Source of the DNA: Caballeronia catudaia | GTDB taxonomy: Bacteria; Pseudomonadota; Gammaproteobacteria; Burkholderiales; Burkholderiaceae | NCBI RefSeq assembly: GCF_001544755.2 | Contig: NZ_FCOF02000002.1 | Coordinates: 248,001 to 312,000 of the forward strand | Length of the DNA: 64,000 bases | Reading direction: 5' to 3' | Part shown: positions 25,608 through 33,910 of the stretch, in pieces | Layout of the letters: each line of letters starts with the position of its first letter | How positions within the stretch are numbered: the stretch's first letter is position 1 | Notes under the pieces: generated by a model | Database searches by the model: none | What the model was told of the DNA's origin: nothing | What the model saw: the letters and a program-made list of their open reading frames with translations, nothing else | Program-made: the position numbers and the translations under genes

Positions 25608-26642
25608 TTACGCGAACCCTTGCGGATTCTGCGACTGCCAGCGCCAGTGATCCGCGCACATGCGTTCGATGCCGTGCTCCGCGCGCCAGCCGATCAGTTC
25701 GGCGGCGGCAGCGGGGTCGGCGTAGCAGGCGGCGACATCGCCGGGGCGGCGCGGCACGAGCTCGTACGGCACGCGCTTGCCCGACGCGCTCTCGAACGCC
25801 TTCACGACATCCAGCACGCTGTAGCCTTGCCCCGTGCCGAGATTCACGACGAAACTGCGATCCAGCGTCTTCAGCGCGCCGATGGCCGCGATATGCCCGC
25901 GCGCCAGGTCCACGACGTGAATGTAATCGCGCACGCCGGTGCCGTCGTGCGTATCGTAATCGCTGCCGAACACGCGCAGGCGCTCCAGCTTGCCGACGGC
26001 CACCTGCGCGACATACGGCATCAGGTTGTTCGGAATGCCCGCCGGATCTTCGCCGATCAGCCCGCTTTCATGCGCGCCGACGGGATTGAAGTAACGCAGG
26101 GTCGCGATGCGCCATGACGGATCGGAGACTTCCAGATCGCGCAAAATCTGCTCGGCGATCAGCTTGCTCTGTCCATAAGGATTGGTCGCGGAAAGCGGGA
26201 ACGATTCGTCGATCGGCACGCTCTTCGGCACGCCGTACACGGTCGCGGACGAGCTGAACACGAAGTTGCGCACGTTGCGCGCCTTCATCACCTCGAGCAC
26301 GGCGAGCAGGCTGCCGATGTTGTTGCTGTAGTACTCGATCGGCTTCGCGACCGATTCGCCCACGGCTTTCAGCGCGGCGAAGTGAATCGCGCCGGTGATC
26401 GGGTGCGCGTCGAAGATGCGGTTGAGCGCGGCTTCATCGCGCGCGTCCGCTTCGTACAGCGCGACGCTTTTACCCGTGATGCGCTCCACGCGCTTCAGGG
26501 ATTCCGCGCGGCTGTTGACGAGATTGTCGATGACGACGACGCCGTAGCCCGCATCGAGCAATTCGACACACGTATGCGAACCGATGAAGCCGGCTCCGCC
26601 CGTGACGAGAATCGTGCCCTTCATCGACTGGTTGTCATTCAT
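25608..26642 (-). CDS. galE: UDP-glucose 4-epimerase
   Basis: This 344-residue extended SDR interconverts UDP-glucose and UDP-galactose. It has LVTGGAGFIGSH (12-23), the serine strand FSSSATVYG (129-137) and the catalytic Tyr156 and Lys160 in NPYGQSK. The C-terminal substrate domain contains FNPVGAHESGLIGEDP and the RPGDVAACYAD signature, which is diagnostic of true GalE rather than general epimerases. A second methionine at residue 7 could be the start. It lies between the GT4 gene and the WecA-like gene in the reverse exopolysaccharide operon, so it likely supplies galactose or GalNAc donors for this polysaccharide. Confidence 0.96.
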   Translation of the reverse strand: MNDNQSMKGTILVTGGAGFIGSHTCVELLDAGYGVVVIDNLVNSRAESLKRVERITGKSVALYEADARDEAALNRIFDAHPITGAIHFAALKAVGESVAKPIEYYSNNIGSLLAVLEVMKARNVRNFVFSSSATVYGVPKSVPIDESFPLSATNPYGQSKLIAEQILRDLEVSDPSWRIATLRYFNPVGAHESGLIGEDPAGIPNNLMPYVAQVAVGKLERLRVFGSDYDTHDGTGVRDYIHVVDLARGHIAAIGALKTLDRSFVVNLGTGQGYSVLDVVKAFESASGKRVPYELVPRRPGDVAACYADPAAAAELIGWRAEHGIERMCADHWRWQSQNPQGFA

Positions 26643-26675
26643 CTTGTGCTCTCCGTATTGCTGAAATTGCTGAAA

Positions 26676-27833
26676 TCAGAGTGAAATGCCGGTGATGGCA
26701 TGTATTGTGCCCTTGTAGCGTTCGACGACATTTTTTTCGTCGAATTCGCGGGCGACCTTTTCGCGGCCGCGCTGCGCCATGGCTTCACGTTCGGCGGCGG
26801 AGAGGGTCAGCATGCGCTCGATCGCGTCCGTGAGGCTGTCGGCGCTCTTCACCTCGCACAGCAGACCGTTCACGCCATGCTCGACCACCTCGCGGCAGCC
26901 GGGCACATCGGTGGCGACGATCGGGCGGCCCATCGCCGAGGCTTCCATCAGCGTGCGCGGCACGCCTTCGCGATACGAGGGCAGCACGACACAATCCGCC
27001 GCGGCCACGAGCGGCCGCACGTCGTTCGCTTCGCCCAGATATTCGACGATATGCTCGGCCTCCCACCTCTCTACGTCGGTGCGGCTGATCGCGCTCGGAT
27101 TGTCCACGCCGACCGGCCCGAGCAACTGGAAACGCGCGTGCGGAAACTTCGCGCGGATTCTGCGCGCGGCTTCGACATATTCCGCCACGCCCTTGTCCCA
27201 CAGCAGACGCCCGATCAGGATGAACACGAAATCCTCGCGCGCGGGCAGCGGCGCCAGCGCGAATTCGTCGAGATCGACGCCTTCGCCATGCAGACGCCGC
27301 GCGCGATCCGGATGCGCGAGCAGCTTCTCATGCTTGAACGCGTGATGATCGTCCTTGTTAAGGAACCACACTTCGCGCGGAAAGCGGAACGCGAAACGGT
27401 ACAGCAGCTTCGCGACCTGCGCCGTGCGGCTCTTCTGAATGAAGACGTAGCCCAGGCCCGTCGTCACTGCGATCGACGGCACGCGCGCGAGCATCGCGGC
27501 GAGCGAGCCGTAAATGTTCGGCTTGATCGTGTAGTGAAACACGATATGCGGGCGCGTCGCGCGATATTCGCGATAGAGCGCGCCGAGCGTCTTCAAATCC
27601 TGACGCGGGTCCGTGCCCTTCGAAGCCACCGGCAGTTCCACGCAGCGGCAGCCCATTTCGATGAGCGGCTCGAAGGTGCGATCGCGCGGCGCGATGATCG
27701 TCACCTGCGCGCCGAGCGCGGTGAGCATGCGCAGCACGCCGCGCCGGTAGGTGTAGATCGCCCACGCCGTGTTGCACACGAGGGCGATGCGAAGATTCGA
27801 CCGTTGTTTCGTCATTCGGAAATCATGGTTCAC
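26676..27833 (-). CDS. Glycosyltransferase family 4 (CapM-like, GT-B fold)
   Basis: This 385-residue GT-B glycosyltransferase begins with an N-terminal acceptor domain (RIALVCNTAWAIYTYRRG, then HYTIKPNIYGSL and TTGLGYVF). The C-terminal donor domain has FIGRLLWDKG-like FILIGRLLWDKG and PSYREGVPRTLMEASAMG, the E-x7-E region that binds the nucleotide sugar. This pattern fits CapM/WbpH-like enzymes that add galactose or HexNAc to lipid-linked intermediates. The start could be 27833 or the ATG six codons later. It lies between the GT2 gene and galE in one reverse-strand operon, with 39 bp upstream. Confidence 0.9.
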   Translation of the reverse strand: MNHDFRMTKQRSNLRIALVCNTAWAIYTYRRGVLRMLTALGAQVTIIAPRDRTFEPLIEMGCRCVELPVASKGTDPRQDLKTLGALYREYRATRPHIVFHYTIKPNIYGSLAAMLARVPSIAVTTGLGYVFIQKSRTAQVAKLLYRFAFRFPREVWFLNKDDHHAFKHEKLLAHPDRARRLHGEGVDLDEFALAPLPAREDFVFILIGRLLWDKGVAEYVEAARRIRAKFPHARFQLLGPVGVDNPSAISRTDVERWEAEHIVEYLGEANDVRPLVAAADCVVLPSYREGVPRTLMEASAMGRPIVATDVPGCREVVEHGVNGLLCEVKSADSLTDAIERMLTLSAAEREAMAQRGREKVAREFDEKNVVERYKGTIHAITGISL

Positions 27834-27872
27834 CGCGCGCCCGATGACACGCCAGGCTAAACAAAAAAAGTG

Positions 27873-28679
27873 TCATGCCGACGACGCAGGCTTCAGCAGC
27901 CGCGCTTTCAGGCCACGCAACGCGCGATACGGCAGCAGCAGATGCGCGACGCTCTTCACGACGCCCGCCCAGTCGAGCGGATTCGTCACCCGCAGGTAGC
28001 GAAGCTGCAATCGCAGCGTCGACATCACCTGCGCGCGCCGCTTCGTCGCGCTGATGCCGCTTTCGTTCAGCTCGTAGAAGAGGCCGAACTCGGGCAGATT
28101 CGCGCCGTCGTGACGCTGCATGAGGCGCAGCAGAAGATCGAGATCTTCCGCCGCGCGATACTGCGCGCGATAGTTGCCCGCTTCGATCACGGCGTCGACA
28201 CGCAGCATCAGCGACGGATGCGTGAAGCACGTGCGCGCGAGCATCGTGCGGCGGATCGCGGCGGGCTCGGTCGGCGGCGTCAGATCGAAGAGCGGCGCGC
28301 CTTCGGTCGATACCACGTGCGTCCACATGCCCAGCGCCGCGACGCGCGGATGCGCTTCCATATACGCGCGCTGCTTCGCGAACCGGCCAGGCGTTGCGAG
28401 ATCGCCCGCGTCGATGCGCGCCGCGTAACGTATGCCACGCGCGGCGAGCGCCGTCATGCCCGCTTCGAGCGCGCGCTCGATGCCGCCGTTTTTCGGCATC
28501 CGCAGAATGTCGATGTTCATGCCGCCGATCGCGGGCGCGACGATCGGCGGTGCGCTGCCGTCATCGACGATCAGCACGTGGACCATGCTCGTTTCCCTGA
28601 GCGACGCGAGCGTGCGCTCGACATCGGCCTGGCCGTTGAACGCGGGCATCAACACCGCAACGTCGGATAGATCGTTCAT
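27873..28679 (-). CDS. Glycosyltransferase family 2
   Basis: This protein of 268 residues starts MNDLSDVAVLMPAFNGQ, the first beta strand of the GT-A fold. It has VDDGSAPP and the DxD-type RIDAGD (near 90), followed by HPSLMLRVDAV and AEDLDLLLRL, where the Glu-Asp pair provides the catalytic base. A GT2 enzyme of this kind transfers one sugar from a nucleotide donor in the cytoplasm. The ATG at 28679 overlaps the wzx stop as ATGA, so the two are translationally coupled, and this start is well supported. A much longer open frame extends upstream on the same strand but only overlaps wzx. Donor and acceptor are unknown. Confidence 0.88.
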   Translation of the reverse strand: MNDLSDVAVLMPAFNGQADVERTLASLRETSMVHVLIVDDGSAPPIVAPAIGGMNIDILRMPKNGGIERALEAGMTALAARGIRYAARIDAGDLATPGRFAKQRAYMEAHPRVAALGMWTHVVSTEGAPLFDLTPPTEPAAIRRTMLARTCFTHPSLMLRVDAVIEAGNYRAQYRAAEDLDLLLRLMQRHDGANLPEFGLFYELNESGISATKRRAQVMSTLRLQLRYLRVTNPLDWAGVVKSVAHLLLPYRALRGLKARLLKPASSA

Positions 28680-29941
28680 GCGCGCAGCCGGTATCGAATG
28701 TAGTAGAAGTTCACCGCCGCCGCCGCGAGATAACCGGCCGCCAGCCCGATCAGCGCGCCGTAGCCTTCCATGCGCGGAATCGCGATCCCGTTCACGACGA
28801 ACGCGACCGCGAGGGCAAAGAGCCATTTCGCCAGCAGCACGTATTTCGCCTGATATTTCAGCACGACGAGATTGCCGATCGCCTCGATGCCCGCCGGCAC
28901 GGAAAGCCACACGGCCCAGCGGAAAATATCGGCGGCGCCCACGTAATTCGGGCCGAACACGCGCGCGATGATGAAGCCCGCGAGCGCGTCGAGAACGGCC
29001 GCGCCCGCGATCATCAGCACGGCGGTCATCGCGAAAAGGCGCACGAGGTTGCGTTTGAGCCGTGCGGCGTCCTGCACGCGATAGACGAACGCCGGCGCGA
29101 TGGTCTGCGACAGCATCAGCGCGAGCGTGATCCAGTTTTCGTTGAGCTGCTGTGCGGCGGAATACAGCCCGAGCTCCGCGAACGACACGCGATGCGCGAG
29201 CATCAGCCGGTCGAGCTTCAGAAACAGATACATGCAGATGAGCCCGAGCCAGAACACGGTGCCCGCGCTCGCGAAATGTCTGAAGAGCGCGCGATCGAAA
29301 CGCCAGTCGAGCTTGCCGCCATGCCGGCGCATGTAATACACGACGAGCGCGCCGCCGATCGCCGCGGCTTCGAGCGCCCAGAGCCAGCCGAAGCTTTGCG
29401 GCGCCGCCGCCAGGCGCACGAGCGCGAAGACGAGCATCGCCTTGACGATCGCGGCCATCATGCTCGCGATGAGCTGCGGCTTGCTGTACGTCATGCTCTG
29501 CAGCCAGCAATTCACCACGCCGATGAGCGGATCGCGAAACAGCAACGTGACGACGAGGCCGGTGAGCATCAGGCCGACCATCGGATCAGGGCCGCCGGCC
29601 GCGATCCAGCTCCACGTCAGTGCGAGCGCGATGACCGACATGCCGATGCGCAGCACGAACGCGCTGCCGAGCACCGCGCCGGTGTCGGCGGGGGTGCGGC
29701 GGTTGACGATCGTCGGCACGAGAATCTCCGCGCCGCACATCCAGGTGAGCGGCGCGATCACGAGCAGCAGCGTGTTCGCGTATTGCCACTTGCCGAAATC
29801 GTCGGGGCCGAAGTAGCGCGCGAGCAATCCCGAAATGACGATGGCGACCGCGATCTGCGTCAGCCGCTCCAGGCCGAGCCATACGATGTTGGCGAGCGCC
29901 CGCGCGACGTCCGGATTGCCGGAGCGCGTCAGCGCCTTCAT
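28676..29941 (-). CDS. wzx: Wzx-type oligosaccharide flippase
   Basis: This 421-residue integral membrane protein has about twelve hydrophobic helices and the polysaccharide-synthesis (MATE-like) signature near its N-terminus, GLLARYFGPDDFGKWQYANTL. It is followed by charged short loops such as NRRTPADTG. Wzx proteins flip undecaprenyl-linked repeat units across the inner membrane. It is the first gene of the reverse operon wzx-GT2-GT4-galE-WecA-like. It complements the separately encoded Wzy-like polymerase and the Wza/Wzc export pair, completing a Wzx/Wzy-dependent system. The 468 bp region upstream to 30409 carries the divergent promoters. Confidence 0.92.
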   Translation of the reverse strand: MKALTRSGNPDVARALANIVWLGLERLTQIAVAIVISGLLARYFGPDDFGKWQYANTLLLVIAPLTWMCGAEILVPTIVNRRTPADTGAVLGSAFVLRIGMSVIALALTWSWIAAGGPDPMVGLMLTGLVVTLLFRDPLIGVVNCWLQSMTYSKPQLIASMMAAIVKAMLVFALVRLAAAPQSFGWLWALEAAAIGGALVVYYMRRHGGKLDWRFDRALFRHFASAGTVFWLGLICMYLFLKLDRLMLAHRVSFAELGLYSAAQQLNENWITLALMLSQTIAPAFVYRVQDAARLKRNLVRLFAMTAVLMIAGAAVLDALAGFIIARVFGPNYVGAADIFRWAVWLSVPAGIEAIGNLVVLKYQAKYVLLAKWLFALAVAFVVNGIAIPRMEGYGALIGLAAGYLAAAAVNFYYIRYRLRA

Positions 29942-30409
29942 TCGGCCGATCCTGTCAAGGTGCCGGGCACGCCGCGTGCTTCCCGAGCCTGATCGACTGT
30001 TGAAAGGCGCGCGTCATCGGTGAAGTTTTGTGTGTTTGCGCGCGGACGCGCCTCATCCGAAGGCATCGAGGCGAAAGGGCGTTTAAGCATTGGATTAGAA
30101 TGAACGCGCAGGCTTGAACCGGGTTTCGATCCCGGCGCGCGCGACCGCGAAAAGCAACGAAAGACAGCGATTATAAGTGCGATCCGACGCCCGCCCGCTG
30201 CCGCGGTTCCGCTTCATTTTGCTTCGACTTGCTTCGAATTGTTTCTTTCGTATTGATTTGACACACGCATAGGCAAAATTCGATACGTCATCTGGCAGCC
30301 GTTCGCGCGCTTACCCGCAGCAAGACCGGCGCGCCGACAGTCACGACCTGCATGCCTCATGGCTGCATCGCCGGAAAACATCAATTAATACAGAAGAGGT
30401 AGCCATCTC
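29942..30409. promoter_or_regulatory. 468 bp divergent promoter region between wzx and the phosphohexomutase gene
   Basis: No gene is supported here. The stretch becomes AT-rich from about 30220, with a TTGCTTCGA direct repeat (near 30222 and 30232) and a TTGACA at about 30258-30263 that could be a -35 box for the forward gene. The best -10 candidate is weak. A CCGGG/CCCGG hairpin with a 7-base loop near 30118-30134 looks like a tRNA T-arm but nothing else supports a tRNA. Confidence 0.45.
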
Positions 30410-31810
30410 ATGAGCCAAATATCCCAATCCATCTTCAAGGCATACGACATTCGCGGCATCGTCGGCAAGACGGTCGACCGTGATGTCGCGAAAAGCATCG
30501 GGCAGGCATTCGGCAGCGAAATCAGGAAGCAGGGCGGCGATTCGGTCGTGGTCGCGCGCGACGGCCGTCTCTCCGGCCCCGAGCTCGTCGGCGCGCTGGC
30601 GGACGGCTTGCGCTCGGCGGGCGTCGATGTCGTCGATATCGGCATGGTGCCGACACCCGTCGGCTACTTCGCGGCGAGCGTGCCGCTGCCCTTGCCGTCG
30701 GGCGAGCGCCGCGTGGACTCTTGCATCGTCGTGACGGGCAGCCACAATCCGCCCGACTACAACGGCTTCAAGATGGTGCTGCGCGGCGCCGCGATCTACG
30801 GCGAGCAGATCCAGGGCCTGTACAAGCGCATCGTCGACAACGATCTCACGCAGGGCGAGGGCAGCTACACCGAGTTCGACGTGTCGCAGATGTATCTGGA
30901 TCGCATCGTGTCCGACGTGAAGCCGGTGCGCGGCATGAAGATCGTCATCGATACGGGCAACGGCGTGGCCGGCGGACTCGCACCGAAGCTGTTCAAGGCG
31001 CTCGGCTGCGAGCTGGTCGAGCTGTTCACGGACATCGACGGCAACTTCCCGAACCATCATCCGGACCCGGCGCATCCTGAAAACCTGCAGGACGTGATCC
31101 GCGCGCTCAAGGAAACCGACGCCGAAATCGGCTTCGCGTTCGATGGCGACGGCGATCGCCTGGGCGTCGTCACGAAAGACGGCGAGGTCATCTATCCGGA
31201 CCGTCAGTTGATGCTGTTCGCGCAGGAAGTCCTGTCGCGCAACAAGGGCGGCCAGATCATTTACGACGTGAAGTGCACGCGCAATCTCGCGAAGTGGGTG
31301 CGCGAGCAGGGCGGCGAGCCGGTGATGTGGAAGACGGGCCACTCGCTCGTGAAGGCGAAGCTGCGGGAAACCGGCGCGCCGCTCGCGGGCGAAATGAGCG
31401 GCCACGTGTTCTTCAAGGACCGCTGGTACGGTTTCGACGACGGTCTCTACACCGGCGCGCGCATGCTCGAAATCCTGTCGCGCGTGGCCGATCCGAGCAA
31501 GCTGCTCAACGATCTGCCGAATTCGCTGTCGACGCCCGAACTGCAACTGAAGCTGGAAGAGGGCGAGAACTTCGAGCTGATCGCGCGTCTGCAGAAATCG
31601 GCGAAGTTCACCGGCGCGGACGACGTGCTGACCATCGACGGTTTGCGCGTGGAATATCCGGATGGGTTCGGGCTTGCGCGCTCGTCGAACACGACGCCGG
31701 TCGTCGTGATGCGCTTCGAAGCGGACAACGACGCGGCGCTGAAGCGGATTCAGGAGGATTTTCGCCGGGTGATCCTGGCGGAGAAGCCGGACGCGAAGCT
31801 GCCGTTCTGA
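30410..31810 (+). CDS. Phosphomannomutase/phosphoglucomutase (ManB/AlgC-like)
   Basis: This cytoplasmic enzyme of 466 residues has the four-domain alpha-D-phosphohexomutase layout. The phosphoserine is Ser111 in TGSHNPP, the magnesium loop is DGDGDR (245-250), and the sugar-specificity loop GEMSGH (327-332) is the form found in dual-specificity PMM/PGM enzymes such as AlgC. It makes mannose-1-P for ManC and glucose-1-P for other nucleotide sugars, so it feeds both the exopolysaccharide and lipopolysaccharide. The start follows AGAAGAGGTAGC. A strong terminator follows at 31834, separating it from the lipopolysaccharide core genes. Confidence 0.95.
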   Translation: MSQISQSIFKAYDIRGIVGKTVDRDVAKSIGQAFGSEIRKQGGDSVVVARDGRLSGPELVGALADGLRSAGVDVVDIGMVPTPVGYFAASVPLPLPSGERRVDSCIVVTGSHNPPDYNGFKMVLRGAAIYGEQIQGLYKRIVDNDLTQGEGSYTEFDVSQMYLDRIVSDVKPVRGMKIVIDTGNGVAGGLAPKLFKALGCELVELFTDIDGNFPNHHPDPAHPENLQDVIRALKETDAEIGFAFDGDGDRLGVVTKDGEVIYPDRQLMLFAQEVLSRNKGGQIIYDVKCTRNLAKWVREQGGEPVMWKTGHSLVKAKLRETGAPLAGEMSGHVFFKDRWYGFDDGLYTGARMLEILSRVADPSKLLNDLPNSLSTPELQLKLEEGENFELIARLQKSAKFTGADDVLTIDGLRVEYPDGFGLARSSNTTPVVVMRFEADNDAALKRIQEDFRRVILAEKPDAKLPF

Positions 31811-31833
31811 GCGGGTTCGGCGGTTGATGACAA

Positions 31834-31864
31834 AGCGGCACGGTTTTTCACCGTGCCGCTTTTT
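31834..31864 (+). terminator. Rho-independent terminator after the phosphohexomutase gene
   Basis: A perfect 11 bp stem AGCGGCACGGT/ACCGTGCCGCT with loop TTTTC is followed directly by TTTT. It starts 24 bp after the stop at 31810. Confidence 0.92.
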
Positions 31865-31938
31865 CGCACGCGCCGCGCTAAAATCCCCGTTTTCCCGCTC
31901 ACACCGCCGCGCGTCCGTCCGCGCCTCCCCATCCCAGC

Positions 31939-32934
31939 GTGCAAAAGATCCTGATCGTCCGCGTGTCGTCGCTTGGCGACGTCGTTCACAACATGCCGGC
32001 CATCGCCGACATCCGCCGCCGCTATCCGGATGTGCAAATCGACTGGCTCGTCGAGGAAAGCTTCGCGAGTCTCGTCGAACTGGTTCACGGCGTTCATCGC
32101 GCGATCCCGTTCTCGCTCAGACGCTGGCGCAAGGGGTTCGCATCGCCCGCGAACTGGCGCGAGATCGGCAAGTTCAAGCGCGAACTCGCCGCCGAGAAAT
32201 ACGATCTCGTGATCGACTGCCAGGGGCTCATCAAGACCGCGTGGGTCGCGAGCTGGGCGCGCGGGCCGCTGGCCGGCCTCGGCAACCGCACGGACGGCGC
32301 GGGTTACGAATGGCCCGTGCGCTTCTTCTACGACCGGCGCGTGCCGATCGAGCCGCGTACGCACGTCGTCGAGCGCACGCGGCAGCTCGTCGCGGCCGCG
32401 CTTGATTTGCCGAAGCCGCAGATGACCGACGACATCGACTTCGGCATCGACACGCGCCGCGCGGCGCTCGCCGTCTCCGAACTCGGGCTGAACCTGCCGG
32501 TGCCGTACGTCGTGTTCGTGCACGCCACCTCGCGCGCCGACAAGCAATGGCCCGAAGCCGCGTGGATCGAACTCGGACAGGCGCTCGTGACGCGCGGCGC
32601 GTCGATCGTGCTGCCGTGGGGCAGCGACGCCGAACGCGCGACGAGCGAAAAGCTCGCGAAGGAATTCGGCGCTGCCGCAATCGTGCCGCCGAAGCTCTCG
32701 CTGCCGGCGGTGGTCGGCCTGATCGACGGCGCGGCCGCGACCGTCGGCGTCGATACCGGCCTCGTGCACATTGCCGCGGCGCTGAAGCGCCCGACCATCG
32801 AGTTGTACAATTTCTCGACCGCATGGCGCACCGGCGGCTACTGGTCGCCGCAAGTCGTCAATCTGGGCGACGCCAGCCGGCACCCCACTTTGTCTGAAGT
32901 CAAGACCGCGCTCGCGGGCTTCGGCCTGCTGTAG
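31939..32934 (+). CDS. waaC: Lipopolysaccharide heptosyltransferase I
   Basis: This 331-residue GT9 enzyme adds the first L-glycero-D-manno-heptose to Kdo in the inner core at the cytoplasmic membrane face. The N-terminus KILIVRVSSLGDVVHNMPA carries the acceptor-side SLGD(V)xHxxP motif. The C-terminal donor site reads VGVDTGLVHIAAALKRPTI. It starts with GTG at 31939 and I see no Shine-Dalgarno before it, but the protein begins exactly where WaaC proteins do, so the start is sound. A TAAAAT box at 31879-31884 may be its -10 element. It heads waaC-kdoO-waaA-methyltransferase. Confidence 0.95.
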   Translation: MQKILIVRVSSLGDVVHNMPAIADIRRRYPDVQIDWLVEESFASLVELVHGVHRAIPFSLRRWRKGFASPANWREIGKFKRELAAEKYDLVIDCQGLIKTAWVASWARGPLAGLGNRTDGAGYEWPVRFFYDRRVPIEPRTHVVERTRQLVAAALDLPKPQMTDDIDFGIDTRRAALAVSELGLNLPVPYVVFVHATSRADKQWPEAAWIELGQALVTRGASIVLPWGSDAERATSEKLAKEFGAAAIVPPKLSLPAVVGLIDGAAATVGVDTGLVHIAAALKRPTIELYNFSTAWRTGGYWSPQVVNLGDASRHPTLSEVKTALAGFGLL

Positions 32935-32993
32935 CGCGCCCGTGATAGCGTGCCCGACGCGCGTCATGCGCGGTAACTCAAGGTCGTAGACAC

Positions 32994-33878
32994 ATGACGG
33001 AATCTCAAATCATCGAAGTCGCATCGGGCGATTGGCAGGGCAAGAATCTGTCCGTGCCGCGTGAGGCGTTGCTTGCCGGCGTCGAAAACGGCAAGGTGCT
33101 GTACTTTCCCAATCTGCGTTTTCCGATCGAAGGCGGCGAGATCGCGCTGCTCGATCCGAAGATCGCGGACCCGAAACGCAAGAACATCAGCCTCGCGCCC
33201 AATGGCGGCGTGCTCGCCGGCGTGCTCGGCGACGACGTGATGCAGTCGGCGGTGCGCTCGCTCATCAAGCGATATCAGGATCATGCGCGCTCGCTCGTCG
33301 ACGGGCTTTTCCCTGAGTACGACGGCAACCTGCGCGTCGCGCCTACCAGCTTGCGGCTGCATCAGGTCGAAACGCGCGAGACGTCGTGGCGCAGGGACGA
33401 CAGCCGCCTGCACGTGGATGCCTTCCCGTCGCGCCCGAACTACGGCGAGCGCATCCTGCGCGTGTTCACGAACATCAATCCGCAAGGCGCGCCGCGCGTG
33501 TGGCGCGTCGGCGAACCGTTCGAAGACATGGCGAAGCGCTTCCTGCCCGGCATCAAGGCGCAGACGCCCGGCTCGGCGTGGCTCATGAATCTGTTGCACA
33601 TCACGAAGTCGAAGCGTTCGGCGTACGACCATCTGATGCTGCATCTGCATGACGCGATGAAGGCCGATCTCGCCTATCAGAAGACTTCGCCGCAGGAAAC
33701 GATGCCGTTCCCGCCCGGCTCGGTGTGGGTCTGCTTCTCCGATCAGGCGTCGCACGCGGTGATGTCCGGCCAGTTCATGATGGAGCAGACGTTCTTTTTG
33801 CCCGTCAAGGCGATGGCGCGTCCCGAATGCGCGCCGCTCGGCATTCTCGAGCGCCTGAAGGGCAGGGCGCTCGTTTGA
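32994..33878 (+). CDS. kdoO: Kdo 3-hydroxylase (Fe(II)/2-oxoglutarate-dependent)
   Basis: This 294-residue protein belongs to the Kdo hydroxylase family that converts the outer Kdo to D-glycero-D-talo-oct-2-ulosonic acid (Ko), a known component of Burkholderia lipopolysaccharide core. The iron ligands fit His140 and Asp142 in LHVDAFPS and His254 in SDQASHAVMSG, the usual HxD...H triad. RVFTNINPQGAPRVWRVGEP lies between them. The family acts on Kdo2-lipid A-type intermediates, so a position between waaC and waaA fits. I assign the name from family resemblance and context; activity is inferred. Confidence 0.88.
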   Translation: MTESQIIEVASGDWQGKNLSVPREALLAGVENGKVLYFPNLRFPIEGGEIALLDPKIADPKRKNISLAPNGGVLAGVLGDDVMQSAVRSLIKRYQDHARSLVDGLFPEYDGNLRVAPTSLRLHQVETRETSWRRDDSRLHVDAFPSRPNYGERILRVFTNINPQGAPRVWRVGEPFEDMAKRFLPGIKAQTPGSAWLMNLLHITKSKRSAYDHLMLHLHDAMKADLAYQKTSPQETMPFPPGSVWVCFSDQASHAVMSGQFMMEQTFFLPVKAMARPECAPLGILERLKGRALV

Positions 33879-33910
33879 GCGGCGCGGCTTCCCCGAGCGC
33901 ATCGGCCGCG

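Noticed and set aside
27873..29510. A 545-residue reverse frame joining the GT2 gene to a long upstream part
   Set aside because: The upstream part overlaps wzx in another frame. The GT2 protein has a clear start at 28679 overlapping the wzx stop.
30115..30140. tRNA-like T-arm hairpin (CCGGG, 7-base loop, CCCGG)
   Set aside because: No acceptor, D or anticodon arm can be fitted around it, so it is treated as a plain hairpin.
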